From NCBI RefSeq assembly GCF_014041915.1, contig NZ_CP059472.1, positions 1,984,001-2,048,000 on the forward strand: 64,000 nucleotides of DNA. The letters are read 5' to 3'. Source of the DNA: Marnyiella aurantia (GTDB lineage Bacteria > Bacteroidota > Bacteroidia > Flavobacteriales > Weeksellaceae). Under the pieces are notes generated by a model, which made no database searches, was not told the origin of the DNA, and was given only the letters and a program-made list of their open reading frames with translations. A program made the position numbers and the translations under genes. This document shows positions 38,338-46,714 of this stretch, one piece after another (within the stretch, counting starts at the first letter, position 1; each line of letters starts with the position of its first letter).

Positions 38338-39672
38338 ATGAGAATCCTTATAAAGAACGCCCGTATTGTTAATGAGAACCAAATATTGGAAAGTGACCTG
38401 CTCATAGAAGATGACCTCATCCTTTCCATTGACAAAAATATCCCAACTGAAAATATTGATACGATACTAGACGCTGCCGGTAAATATCTTCTGCCCGGTG
38501 TGATCGATGATCAGGTGCATTTCCGCGAACCCGGACTTACGCATAAAGGCGATATTGAAAGTGAGTCCCGCGCGGCTGTTGCAGGTGGCGTAACCAGTTT
38601 TATCGAACAGCCCAACACGGTGCCTAATGCGGTAACTCAGGATTTATTGGAGGACAAATATCAGATTGCAGCCCAAAAATCATTTGCCAACTATTCCTTT
38701 ATGATGGGTGGTACCAACGATAATCTGGATGAAGTGCTTAAAACCAATCCGCGCAATGTTGCCGGTATCAAACTTTTTCTCGGTTCTTCAACCGGAAATA
38801 TGCTCGTTGATAATCCGGAGACCCTGGAAAATATCTTCAGCAAGACCAAAATGCTGATCGCAGTACACTGCGAAGACGAGGCTACGATCCGGGCAAATAC
38901 AGAAATGTACCGTGAACAGTACGGCGACGATATACCTATGGAATATCATCACCTGATCAGAAGCGAAGCGGCCTGCTTTATTTCGTCATCAAAAGCGGTG
39001 GAACTGGCCGAAAAGACAGGCGCCAGACTTCATGTCTTCCATGTGTCTACAGCGAAAGAAACCTCACTTTTCAGAAATGATATCCCTTTAAGCGAAAAAA
39101 AGATCACTGCGGAGGTCTGCGTTCATCACCTGACTTTCACCAATAGAGATTACGAATCCAAAGGAACACTGATTAAGTGGAATCCCGCCGTTAAAACCAA
39201 AGCCGACCGTCAGGGTTTGTGGGATGCTCTTCTGGATGACAGGATTGACGTTATTGCCACAGATCACGCGCCTCATACAATGGAGGAGAAGCAAAATGTA
39301 TATACCAACGCGCCTTCCGGAGGTCCGCTGGTGCAGCATTCTCTGCCCGTAATGCTTGAGAATTTCCGCAGCGGAAAGATTTCTATTGAAAAGATTGTTG
39401 AGAAAATGTGCCACAACCCGGCCATTATTTTCCAGATCGAGAAGCGCGGCTTTATCCGTGAGGGTTACAAAGCCGATCTGGTTTTGGTTGATGATAATTC
39501 CGAATGGACAGTTTCAAAAGACAACATCCTTTACAAATGTGGCTGGAGTCCGCTGGAAGGGATGACGTTACATTCTAAAGTAACGCATACATTCATCAAC
39601 GGGAAATTGGCCTATGAAAACGGGAAGGTAAACGAAGAAAAGTTTGGCGAAAGACTGCTTTTCAATAGATAA
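38338..39672 (+). CDS. pyrC: Dihydroorotase
   Basis: A 444-residue amidohydrolase that cyclises carbamoyl-aspartate to dihydroorotate in pyrimidine synthesis. Motifs: IDDQVHFREPGLTHKGDIESE, QPNTVPNA, HVFHVSTAKE and ATDHAPHTMEEK. The usual HxH metal motif reads QxH (Gln59, His61). As I recall, other Bacteroidota dihydroorotases share this, so it is a lineage trait and not a local defect. Single gene, flanked by intergenic gaps of about 110-120 bases. Confidence 0.93.
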   Translation: MRILIKNARIVNENQILESDLLIEDDLILSIDKNIPTENIDTILDAAGKYLLPGVIDDQVHFREPGLTHKGDIESESRAAVAGGVTSFIEQPNTVPNAVTQDLLEDKYQIAAQKSFANYSFMMGGTNDNLDEVLKTNPRNVAGIKLFLGSSTGNMLVDNPETLENIFSKTKMLIAVHCEDEATIRANTEMYREQYGDDIPMEYHHLIRSEAACFISSSKAVELAEKTGARLHVFHVSTAKETSLFRNDIPLSEKKITAEVCVHHLTFTNRDYESKGTLIKWNPAVKTKADRQGLWDALLDDRIDVIATDHAPHTMEEKQNVYTNAPSGGPLVQHSLPVMLENFRSGKISIEKIVEKMCHNPAIIFQIEKRGFIREGYKADLVLVDDNSEWTVSKDNILYKCGWSPLEGMTLHSKVTHTFINGKLAYENGKVNEEKFGERLLFNR

Positions 39673-39780
39673 GCGTTTTGATCGCCGGAATGGTTTAAAA
39701 AATATTTTCAGCAAAATCTTCAGTATTCTGCAACAAAATGATAAACCAATCGTCTAATACAGTATTAACAACAATATATT

Positions 39781-42705
39781 ATGATCAGAAAAAAGTTTTT
39801 AATGCTTTTTGCTGTTGGGATTCTCTTCACCGCTCAGGCGCAGGATTACCAGTGGAAGGAAGCTAAGAGTGGTGGTTACACGTATAAATATGTGACCAAC
39901 GATCCTACGCAGGCCAGATTCTATACCCTGCAGAACGGACTCACCGTAATTCTGAGCCCGACTAAGAAAGACCCCCGAATCCAGGCATACATTGCCACAA
40001 AAGCGGGAAGTAAAACAGATCCTGCGACCAACACAGGTCTTGCACACTACCTGGAGCATATGCTTTTCAAAGGAACCGATAAGTACGGTTCCCTGGACTG
40101 GGCTAAGGAAAAGGCTGAACTCGACAAAATTGACGCGCTTTATGAGCAGTACAACACTACTAAGGACGAAGTTAAACGTAAAGCCATCTACAAGAAAATT
40201 GACTCTGTTTCAGGTGTGGCGGCAAAGTATGCCATTGCCAATGAGTACGACAAGATGATGACCGCAATGGGCGCCCAAGGCACCAATGCGTGGACGAATT
40301 TTGAGGAAACCGTTTATACAGACGATGTTCCGTCCAGCTCGCTGGACCGTTACCTTGCTGTTCAGGCAGAAAGGTTCAGAAATCCGGTGCTTAGGATTTT
40401 CCATACAGAACTGGAAGCCGTGTATGAAGAGAAAAACAGAACTTTGGATACCGACAGCAGAAAGGTTTTCGAAACTCTGTTCGCCACATTGTTCAAAAAC
40501 CACAACTACGGTAAGCAAACCACAATCGGAACCGTTGAGCATTTAAAGAACCCATCTCTTGTGGAGATCCGCAAATACTTCAACAATTACTATGTTCCTA
40601 ATAACATGGGAGTTATCCTTTCAGGTGATTTTAATCCTGATGATGCCATTGCGAAAATAGACCGGGCTTTCTCTTACATGAAGAACAAGCCGGTTCCGAA
40701 ATATACCTTCCAGCCGGAACAGGCCATGACGGCTCCTATCATTAAGGAAATTGTAGGTCCTGATGCCGAAAACCTTACAATAGGATACCGTTTGCCAGGG
40801 AACAAGGATAAAGATGTTTTGCTTGCAGATTTGGTGGGATCTATCCTGACCAACGGAAAAGCCGGACTTTTGGATCTTAACCTGGTTAAGAAGCAGAAAC
40901 TTCTTCGTGCAAGTGCATTTACTTACACACTGCAGGATCACGGAATCCTTTATCTTTCAGCCGCGCCAACTACCGGTCAGACTTTGGAAGAAGTTCAGAC
41001 TTTAGTTCTCAGCGAAATCGAAAATCTGAAAAAAGGAAATTTCGATGCTGATCTGATTCCTTCTATTGTAAATAACATCAAGAAAGAGAAAATCCAGAGT
41101 CTGGAACGTTATGGCGACCGCGCGTCTATGCTGCAAAGCGCCTTCAACGCAGAACTGGACTGGAAAGATCAGGTAGCGTATGTAGATGATATCTCCAAAA
41201 TAAAAAAAGAAGATGTTGTAGCCTTCGCCAATAAATATTTCGGAAATAATTATGTGGCCATCTTAAAGAAAAAAGGGGAGAACAAGAACCCTCAGAAAAT
41301 TGAAAAGCCATCCATTACGCCTGTTGAAACAAACCCGGACAAACAGTCTGCGTTTGTAAAAATGGTGAATGAAATGCCGTCTACACCTTCTGAACCGGTA
41401 TTTTTAGATTTTAATAAGGACATCCAGAAATCTAAACTTGGTAAGGCGGAAGTTCTTTACGTACCGAATACTGAAAACCAGCTTTTCAGACTGAGATACC
41501 GTTACAAAGTAGGAACACTTAATGATCCTAAACAGTCACTGGCTTCTCAGTACCTTCAGTTCCTTGGGACGGATAAGAAATCTTCAGAAGAAATTTTCAA
41601 GGAGTTCTACAAAATCGCTTCAAGCTTCAATGTATCTACAGGTGAAGAATATACAATGGTAACCATCGAAGGCCTGCAGGAGAATTTTGATAAAGCCGTT
41701 AAGCTTTATGAAGATCTTGTAATGAACGCGAAACCGGACGAAACCGCTCTTGCGGCGCTAAAAGCACGTATCGCGAAGTCCAGAAAAGATGCGAAAGCCA
41801 ACAAAGGCGCCATCCTGCAGGGACTTACCAGCTACGCGATGTACGGCCCGAAGAATAAATTCAACAACACCCTTTCCGATGCGGAAATCAACGCGGTTAC
41901 TGCGCAGGAATTGGTGGACAGGATGAAGAACCTGAACAACTACGAGCAGACTGTAATCTATTATGGTCCGGAACCGATTAAAAATCTGACAGCCAAACTG
42001 GGAACCATGCACAAAGTGCCGGCAACCTTTGCCTCGGCAGGCCCGCTGAAGACTTTCAAACAGCTTCCGCAGACCAAGACTCAGGTGCTGTTCACCGATT
42101 ATGATATGGTGCAGGCCGAAACCCGTTGGATTCGCAATACAGACACCTACGATGCGGCAAAAACACCTATGGTAATGGTTTTCAATAACTATTTCGGTGG
42201 CGGTATGGGTTCTGTGGTTTTCCAGACCATTCGTGAGAGCAAGGCTTTGGCCTACAGTACTTACGGGTATTATGTGCAGCCTTCCAAGAAAGACGACCAG
42301 TATTATATGATGAGTTATGTGGGCAGCCAGGCCGATAAGTTTGGTGATGCGGTAGGAGCGATGAACGAACTTCTGACCACCATGCCTCAGCTTCCGGTAA
42401 ACCTGGATCTGGCCAAGAATTCGGTGAAAAAGGACATCCAGACTGAAAGAGTAGTGCAGGACGATATCATCTTCCGCTATCTGGCCGCACAGCAGCTCGG
42501 TTTGAAAGACGATATCCGCAAGCAGCTTTACACCAATGTGGACAGGATCACGATGAACGACCTTCAGAAATTCCATGCGACCAATATTTCAGGCAAACCT
42601 TACACGTATGCGTTGGTAGCTTCTGAAAAGAACTTGAAAATGGACGATCTTAAAAAGATTGGCGAGGTGAAGAAAATTACCCTGGAAGAACTTTTCGGGT
42701 ACTAA
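39781..42705 (+). CDS. Exported M16 (insulinase-family) zinc protease
   Basis: A 974-residue two-unit M16 protein with a signal peptide (ending TAQAQD, about residue 21). The first half has the inverted zinc motif HYLEH (His89, Glu92, His93) and a downstream Glu in LEAVYEEKNR. The second half lacks the motif, as is normal for this family. A long insert (about 105-150) after the zinc motif is common in Bacteroidota members. Likely degrades oligopeptides in the periplasm. Ends at a strong terminator. Confidence 0.92.
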   Translation: MIRKKFLMLFAVGILFTAQAQDYQWKEAKSGGYTYKYVTNDPTQARFYTLQNGLTVILSPTKKDPRIQAYIATKAGSKTDPATNTGLAHYLEHMLFKGTDKYGSLDWAKEKAELDKIDALYEQYNTTKDEVKRKAIYKKIDSVSGVAAKYAIANEYDKMMTAMGAQGTNAWTNFEETVYTDDVPSSSLDRYLAVQAERFRNPVLRIFHTELEAVYEEKNRTLDTDSRKVFETLFATLFKNHNYGKQTTIGTVEHLKNPSLVEIRKYFNNYYVPNNMGVILSGDFNPDDAIAKIDRAFSYMKNKPVPKYTFQPEQAMTAPIIKEIVGPDAENLTIGYRLPGNKDKDVLLADLVGSILTNGKAGLLDLNLVKKQKLLRASAFTYTLQDHGILYLSAAPTTGQTLEEVQTLVLSEIENLKKGNFDADLIPSIVNNIKKEKIQSLERYGDRASMLQSAFNAELDWKDQVAYVDDISKIKKEDVVAFANKYFGNNYVAILKKKGENKNPQKIEKPSITPVETNPDKQSAFVKMVNEMPSTPSEPVFLDFNKDIQKSKLGKAEVLYVPNTENQLFRLRYRYKVGTLNDPKQSLASQYLQFLGTDKKSSEEIFKEFYKIASSFNVSTGEEYTMVTIEGLQENFDKAVKLYEDLVMNAKPDETALAALKARIAKSRKDAKANKGAILQGLTSYAMYGPKNKFNNTLSDAEINAVTAQELVDRMKNLNNYEQTVIYYGPEPIKNLTAKLGTMHKVPATFASAGPLKTFKQLPQTKTQVLFTDYDMVQAETRWIRNTDTYDAAKTPMVMVFNNYFGGGMGSVVFQTIRESKALAYSTYGYYVQPSKKDDQYYMMSYVGSQADKFGDAVGAMNELLTTMPQLPVNLDLAKNSVKKDIQTERVVQDDIIFRYLAAQQLGLKDDIRKQLYTNVDRITMNDLQKFHATNISGKPYTYALVASEKNLKMDDLKKIGEVKKITLEELFGY

Positions 42706-42728
42706 ACCTTATAGAATATTGCTTATAG

Positions 42729-42757
42729 AAACTGCTCCGGATTGGAGCAGTTTTTTT
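42729..42757 (+). terminator. Terminator after the M16 gene
   Basis: AAACTGCTCC and GGAGCAGTTT are perfect 10-base arms with a 5-base loop, followed by further T residues (T7 in total). Confidence 0.92.
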
Positions 42758-42782
42758 GTGTGATTGCGGGAAACGTAAAGTT

Positions 42783-42819
42783 GTCATTGCGGGGAGGAGG
42801 TACGACGACGAAGTAATCC
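42783..42819 (+). repeat. Dispersed repeat copy, left of the accessory island
   Basis: Begins GTCATTGCGGGGAGGAGG and ends GAAGTAATCC, a type of dispersed intergenic repeat I recognise from many Bacteroidota genomes. A second copy in inverted orientation lies at 45599-45636, on the other side of the AT-rich genes. Confidence 0.6.
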
Positions 42820-42880
42820 TCAGGTTAAATTCTAAAAGACAACTCCAAAGACTGCTGAAAAAGCTACCACAGGTTCCATT

Positions 42881-42928
42881 CAACGGGCTTTCATTGTTGG
42901 CTTTTCAAGCCCAACGAAAGCTTAGTTA
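42881..42928 (-). repeat. attC-like imperfect palindrome after the HEPN-like gene
   Basis: The plus-strand arm CAACGGGCTTTCATTGTTGG pairs imperfectly with the arm ending CGAAAGCTTAGTTA around a short TTC loop. On the minus strand, the coding direction of the adjacent gene, the far end reads GTTGAAT, which fits the integron core-site consensus GTTRRRY. The near end, just after the gene's stop, carries CTGCTAATA. Position and shape are those of a cassette recombination site, though the fit to the consensus is partial. Confidence 0.45.
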
Positions 42929-42940
42929 TTAGCAGGAGTG

Positions 42941-43711
42941 CTATTTTTGGTTTATTAAGCTTTGTATTTCATCAGTTAGCTCTTTATTCTTTTTTTGAAG
43001 CTCAATTTCAGATTTGTCAATTTCCTCTAAAAATTCAGCACATAATTTTTCAGTAAAATAATACATAAGATTTATTATGTCCATAAATTTTAAAACCATC
43101 TCTTTTTCACGTTCCAAATCTAAGTTCAACATCATTTTATGTATTACGATTGGATTCTTGTCATAATGGATTGATAAATCTCTTGTTGTTTTTATATCTT
43201 CAAAATTAAAATCAAGAAAATCATTAAGTTGTTTGGTTATTTCATCATAGTTTTCTTTCAGTATAATAATATCATTGTAAACTATTGGTTTAATGTTCTT
43301 TATCCAAAATGAGTTATTTCGATGTTTTAAGATTACGTCTCCTTTTTCATTAGCTTTTGTAAAATTATATATTTTTTTAAATCCCTCATTTACAATTACA
43401 ATCAGGTTTCTAATTGCAAATTTCTCTTCATATAAGGTTTTTGCATTATTATAGACATTTAGGCTTGAGCAAATATCTGAAAGCAAAAACCCTAAAAACA
43501 ATCTATATTTTAAGGTTTCAATTAGCGAAGGTAAATATTCTGAATGAAATTTAAATTCAATAAATTTCTCATTTATAACTTCATATCTTTTAATTAAACC
43601 TACAGATTGTTCTATATCAGAAACAGTTTCAGTTAACTTATTATGAATTGATTCTTTTAAATTTATAAGATGATCCATTTCTAAAATTTGTACGGAATTC
43701 TTTTGTAGCAT
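42941..43711 (-). CDS. HEPN-like protein (putative)
   Basis: I place the start at 43711 (MLQKNSVQILEMDHL); a start at 43678 (MDHLINLKES) is equally good. The longer frame to 43804 only reads through the palindromic element. About 256 residues, almost all helical. Residues RDLSIHYD (Arg and His four residues apart between them, near residue 177-182 from this start) fit the Rx4-6H motif of HEPN ribonuclease domains, in a context often written R(N/D)xxxHY. Very AT-rich relative to chromosomal neighbours. The nearby MNT-fold gene supports a HEPN/MNT-type theme. Homology is unproven; the motif is short. Confidence 0.55.
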   Translation of the reverse strand: MLQKNSVQILEMDHLINLKESIHNKLTETVSDIEQSVGLIKRYEVINEKFIEFKFHSEYLPSLIETLKYRLFLGFLLSDICSSLNVYNNAKTLYEEKFAIRNLIVIVNEGFKKIYNFTKANEKGDVILKHRNNSFWIKNIKPIVYNDIIILKENYDEITKQLNDFLDFNFEDIKTTRDLSIHYDKNPIVIHKMMLNLDLEREKEMVLKFMDIINLMYYFTEKLCAEFLEEIDKSEIELQKKNKELTDEIQSLINQK

Positions 43712-43713
43712 TT

Positions 43714-43846
43714 CTGCTAACGGTTTCGGCTTTGCGTTCGGGCCGGTTTCGGAGCACTTCATTGTCAACCGGCACTGAACTTGAATAGATGCACAAAGCT
43801 CCAAGTTTGTACGTCAGCCCGCCTGACGCAAAACCCGTGTTAGCAG
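43714..43846 (-). repeat. 133-bp multi-hairpin palindromic element, attC/VCR-like
   Basis: The element is bounded by CTGCTAAC and GTTAGCAG, exact complements. The next bases inward are also complementary with gaps (CGGTTTCGGCTTTGCG against CGCAAAACCCG). Inside are further inverted repeats, including CGTCAG/CTGACG, GCCGGTT/AACCGGC and AACTTG/CAAGTT. It begins 4 bases after the nucleotidyltransferase stop and ends 2 bases before the next gene's ATG, like a cassette attachment site. Length is close to that of Vibrio attC repeats. The outer cores match GTTRRRY only partly. Confidence 0.6.
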
Positions 43847-43850
43847 CCGT

Positions 43851-44168
43851 TTAAATTATTTCTATCATTGGTCTGTTTAACACTCTTTCTTTGAATGCTG
43901 AATATTCTAAAAACTCCTTTTTTGTGTAAATAGTAGCATTTAATTTTAGGTTAAATTCATTTTCAAAGTCTGTCTTCAATTGGTTAATTTCATCAATGAA
44001 GTTATCCCAGTTATTCATCATGGGTGTTAGAATTGTTACAATAAATAAATCACAGTCATTTGGTGTCTTTGAGCCTTTTGCTATTGAACCGAAAATGAAA
44101 CTTATAATTACTTCAGATTTACCTTGAAGTCTATTTGCCAAGAATTTGAGTATCGTTGAACTAATCAT
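43851..44168 (-). CDS. MNT-fold nucleotidyltransferase
   Basis: A 105-residue minimal nucleotidyltransferase. The motif FGSIAKGSKTPNDCDLFIV gives Gly27-Ser28, Gly32 and the metal-binding pair Asp38/Asp40. Proteins of this size with this motif typically act as MNT antitoxins or small-molecule/protein NMP-transferases, often with HEPN partners. Its start overlaps the stop of the 111-residue gene by 8 bases, so the two are translationally coupled. A 133-bp palindromic element follows its stop. Confidence 0.8.
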   Translation of the reverse strand: MISSTILKFLANRLQGKSEVIISFIFGSIAKGSKTPNDCDLFIVTILTPMMNNWDNFIDEINQLKTDFENEFNLKLNATIYTKKEFLEYSAFKERVLNRPMIEII

Positions 44169-44496
44169 TATCTAGTCTTTCTCTTGTTTTAATGGCTTTT
44201 ATAAAGTCTGGAACGGAATATATCGGAATTTTCTCCATTGAAGAATAATCTTTGCCAGAACTAGTTGCGAAAATCCAAAAGTCAAACACAATTATGTTAC
44301 AACCTCTTTTAATAGCTTTGTCTATCACTGCCATAGATACTTCATAGTCATCTCTTGTCGGTGCATACGCTTTGTAATGCTTCGTTTTATTATCAGACGA
44401 TGTATAGTCGAAACTAAACTCTGTGTCGTCTTTAAAAGTCAGATTATTTATTCCTTTGGCTCCTTTTATTGTGCCGGCCATAAATTTTGCGCCCAT
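44161..44496 (-). CDS. Hypothetical 111-residue protein coupled to the nucleotidyltransferase
   Basis: No family recognised. A soluble alpha/beta-looking protein: N-terminal beta strands with TFKDDTEFSFDYTSSD, then a helix (DYEVSMAVIDKAIKRG) leading to the hydrophobic strand CNIIVFDFWIFA. One base separates it from the upstream membrane-protein gene, and it overlaps the nucleotidyltransferase gene by 8 bases. It may be the functional partner of the nucleotidyltransferase; that is inferred from gene arrangement only. Confidence 0.65.
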   Translation of the reverse strand: MGAKFMAGTIKGAKGINNLTFKDDTEFSFDYTSSDNKTKHYKAYAPTRDDYEVSMAVIDKAIKRGCNIIVFDFWIFATSSGKDYSSMEKIPIYSVPDFIKAIKTRERLDND

Positions 44497-44497
44497 A

Positions 44498-45220
44498 TTA
44501 AGATGTAAGTTTTAATTCAGTTGTTTTCAGCCTTTCATTTATTACATTTCTAAAATGCTCAACATTTCCAACGAAACTTGAAGGATATTTAAATGCTTTA
44601 TGCAAAGTGTTTGGGTTTATAATAAAGTGTCGATAAGATTCAGAGTGAACTAAATATTGCAGATATAACTCTAAATTATCTTCATTCTCTTTTAGATGTG
44701 AAAACTGCTGTATTACATTTTCTATTTTTTGATTATTGGGTATTATGACATTCTCTACAAGTTTTCTCCAAACCTGGGCTGCCTCTGTTTCCAATATCCC
44801 ACTATCTTGAGGGAATGTATGTGGTCCGTATGAATTGAATATTGATGAATTGCTTTTTAATGTCGTGTATATTGGATCATAGAACTTTTCTAACCGCTCT
44901 CTTTCTATCTTGATTTTAGTCGTAATTATGTCTTTTTTGATTGCTTCAGTTGTGTCTCTTCGGATTTTGTATAGGGTTACCAAATTTGAAATGAACAAGA
45001 CTATTAAAGCTGTAAAAGTGGGTAACCACATTTTCAAGTCAAGATTATTGTCTGGTGCATTTATTGTCGGTATTTGTTTAAAGTAAATAGTGTCTTTTGA
45101 ATGTATGTGACTTTCTATCGTAGCGTTGTTCTGATGTTTGACAACAGAGTCTTCTTGCCCATATATATTTACGCAATATAGAAGAGTTAGTATTGCTATA
45201 ATAAATTGTATCTGTCTCAT
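44498..45220 (-). CDS. Membrane protein of the accessory island
   Basis: A 240-residue protein with an N-terminal signal or anchor (1-22), a short periplasmic stretch, a second hydrophobic helix (about 63-88, LPTFTALIVLFISNLVTLYKI) and a cytoplasmic helical domain of about 150 residues (RERLEKFYDPIYTTLKSN, later WRKLVENVIIPNN). I have seen this domain type in mobile gene cassettes, but it has no assigned function. Upstream of its ATG the minus strand reads CTAGCAGCCATTT, close to the TTAGCAG that precedes the HEPN-like gene. Confidence 0.68.
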   Translation of the reverse strand: MRQIQFIIAILTLLYCVNIYGQEDSVVKHQNNATIESHIHSKDTIYFKQIPTINAPDNNLDLKMWLPTFTALIVLFISNLVTLYKIRRDTTEAIKKDIITTKIKIERERLEKFYDPIYTTLKSNSSIFNSYGPHTFPQDSGILETEAAQVWRKLVENVIIPNNQKIENVIQQFSHLKENEDNLELYLQYLVHSESYRHFIINPNTLHKAFKYPSSFVGNVEHFRNVINERLKTTELKLTS

Positions 45221-45598
45221 AAATGGCTGCTAGCTCTTATATTTGTACAACAAACTCATCCATATCCCACAAACTCCCGTTGGCTTTGTATAATAAGCGT
45301 CATACTTTCACCCGCTAATCTACTCAAAAAACCCACCCACGCAAACACTTCCCGCCAAATGTTTTTACGGAATCTATCATATCTGCAAAATATCATTAAT
45401 TACACTTAAAATATTCAATTAAAACTTTACCAATTCAGCAATATTTCTTTAATTTTGATAGAGCCCGAAAGCGTAGATGCGCACGCTATTCAGGTTGTTT
45501 TCAGCACACAGAGGGGGCGCGGTTGCTGGTTTTCCGGTCTTGCGGAAAACTTCCTGCATTACGGAACAAGCCCAAAGTATAAGCGAGTTTTGAAACGT

Positions 45599-45636
45599 GG
45601 GATTGCCGCGCTGCACTCCGTTCCGCTCGCAATGAC
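45599..45636 (-). repeat. Dispersed repeat copy, right of the accessory island
   Basis: Read on the minus strand it begins GTCATTGCGAGCGGAACGG and ends GGCAATCCC, matching the ends of the copy at 42783-42819 in opposite orientation. Confidence 0.6.
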
Positions 45637-45646
45637 TTTGTGCTGT

Positions 45647-45674
45647 GAGCCAAAAGCCAAAAGCCAGGAGCCAA
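45647..45674 (+). repeat. Short heptamer array (GAGCCAA)4
   Basis: Four consecutive 7-base units: GAGCCAA, AAGCCAA, AAGCCAG, GAGCCAA. Confidence 0.75.
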
Positions 45675-45740
45675 CAGCTATGCATTTTCGATTACCCTTT
45701 GCGCGCTTTGTGAAGCCTTTGTGTTCTTTGTGGTTAGATA

Positions 45741-45838
45741 GAGCCAAGAGCCAGGAACCAAGAGCCAAGAGCCAGGAGTCAAGAGCCAAGAACCAAGAGC
45801 CAAGAGCCAAGAATCAGGATTCAAGAATGAAGAACCAG
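45741..45838 (+). repeat. Heptamer tandem array, 14 units, consensus GAGCCAA
   Basis: Fourteen contiguous 7-base units in perfect phase. The first ten vary mainly at positions 3, 4 and 7 (GAGCCAA, GAGCCAG, GAACCAA, GAGTCAA); the last four are more degenerate. No spacers, so not a CRISPR. Confidence 0.85.
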
Positions 45839-45884
45839 AAAGAACAGTGCATCAATAATCCAAAATCAAAAATCCTGAATCTAA

Positions 45885-45926
45885 CCACCAGTCACTAATC
45901 ACTAACCACTAACCACTAATCACCAA
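45885..45926 (+). repeat. Heptamer tandem array, 6 units, consensus YCACTAA
   Basis: Units CCACCAG, TCACTAA, TCACTAA, CCACTAA, CCACTAA, TCACCAA, ending just past the stop of the LuxR-type regulator gene region. Confidence 0.8.
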
Positions 45927-45929
45927 GCC

Positions 45930-46694
45930 CTAAATTAATTTGTAACTCGTGGCCACCGCGATGGCCTGCGAAATATTGGGCACCTCCAGCTTTTCGAAGA
46001 GTTTCTTTCTGTGAAATTTTACAGTATCCGGAGCTATGCACATTTTGTCGCCGATCTCATTGATAGAAAGACCCTGGGATGCGTACATCAGGATTTCGGT
46101 TTCGCGGGAACTCAGGTTTACCTTTTCCCTCGTTTTCCAAACTTCGCTCACTTCATCATACCCATGGATGATATTGCTGCCCTGGCGCTGGATCTGAATA
46201 TTCCCTGCCTCGGTATTGTTGGAGAGTGAAAAGATGCAGAGCGCCTTCCAGATCTTTCCTTCATCCGTTAAAAATATTGGGGTGTACTTATGGTTAACGA
46301 GGATCTTACGCTTCTCCGCGGTGATAAGATGAAAATCGTAAGTGATTGAGTATTGTTTTCTGTCAGCTACCGGGATATCATCGTAGAATTTAAAACCAAC
46401 TTCATTGATCTTCAGCAGCAGTTCCTGATCTTGGGTGGGAGCGTGATGGATATAGAATTCATATCCCATCGCTACAATTTCCTCCGGAGTCCGTCCGCAC
46501 AAGAACAAACGGTTGTCGGATACATAGTCAAAACCCTGCTTCAGATAGTCTATGACATACATGCTTTGATAGGTTGTATTCTCAAAAGCTTTCACTACCT
46601 GCAGGAAATCCGTAGACTGTGCAGCTTCGGCATCTGTAAGTTCGTTTACTATGTTTTGGGTGAGGAAAAAATCGTCCGCGGCAGGAAATTTCAT
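45930..46694 (-). CDS. LuxR-type transcriptional regulator with PAS-like sensor part
   Basis: A 254-residue regulator. The C-terminal 65 residues form a LuxR/GerE helix-turn-helix (LSSRETEILMYASQGLSINE, IAPDTVKFHRKKLFEKL). The N-terminal ~170 residues look like a PAS-type sensor (YVSDNRLFLCGRTPEEIVAMGYEF resembles a PAS core). No receiver Asp, so not a classical response regulator. A perfect 20-bp palindrome lies 20 bases upstream of the start, and a divergent short transcription unit shares the promoter region; both suggest autoregulation. Confidence 0.85.
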   Translation of the reverse strand: MKFPAADDFFLTQNIVNELTDAEAAQSTDFLQVVKAFENTTYQSMYVIDYLKQGFDYVSDNRLFLCGRTPEEIVAMGYEFYIHHAPTQDQELLLKINEVGFKFYDDIPVADRKQYSITYDFHLITAEKRKILVNHKYTPIFLTDEGKIWKALCIFSLSNNTEAGNIQIQRQGSNIIHGYDEVSEVWKTREKVNLSSRETEILMYASQGLSINEIGDKMCIAPDTVKFHRKKLFEKLEVPNISQAIAVATSYKLI

Positions 46695-46714
46695 AAATCA
46701 GGGTTAATTAAAAG

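Larger units (their letters stand above)
45221..45929. other. Gene-free repeat-rich region
   Basis: No credible gene. 45221-45450 is AT-rich without clear structure. Then come a dispersed repeat copy, short and long heptamer arrays, a stretch of the CTTTGTGTTCTTTGTGGTTA type (about 45697-45740) and a second heptamer array. The open frames crossing it have repeat-derived composition. Confidence 0.75.

Noticed and set aside
38338-39672. Missing first His of the HxH motif taken as a defective dihydroorotase
   Set aside because: The DDQVHFREPG form is, as far as I recall, normal for Bacteroidota PyrC, and the rest of the active site is intact.
41758-42576. 272-codon minus-strand open frame
   Set aside because: Antisense to the M16 protease gene; His-rich composition typical of shadow frames.
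43712-43804. N-terminal 31 residues of the longest HEPN-like frame
   Set aside because: They translate the palindromic element; starts at 43711 or 43678 fit better.
45455-45898. 147-codon plus-strand frame
   Set aside because: Its translation simply reads the dispersed and heptamer repeats (runs of KSQEPRA).
45647-45926. Possible CRISPR array
   Set aside because: The units are 7 bases with no spacers and no cas genes are present.
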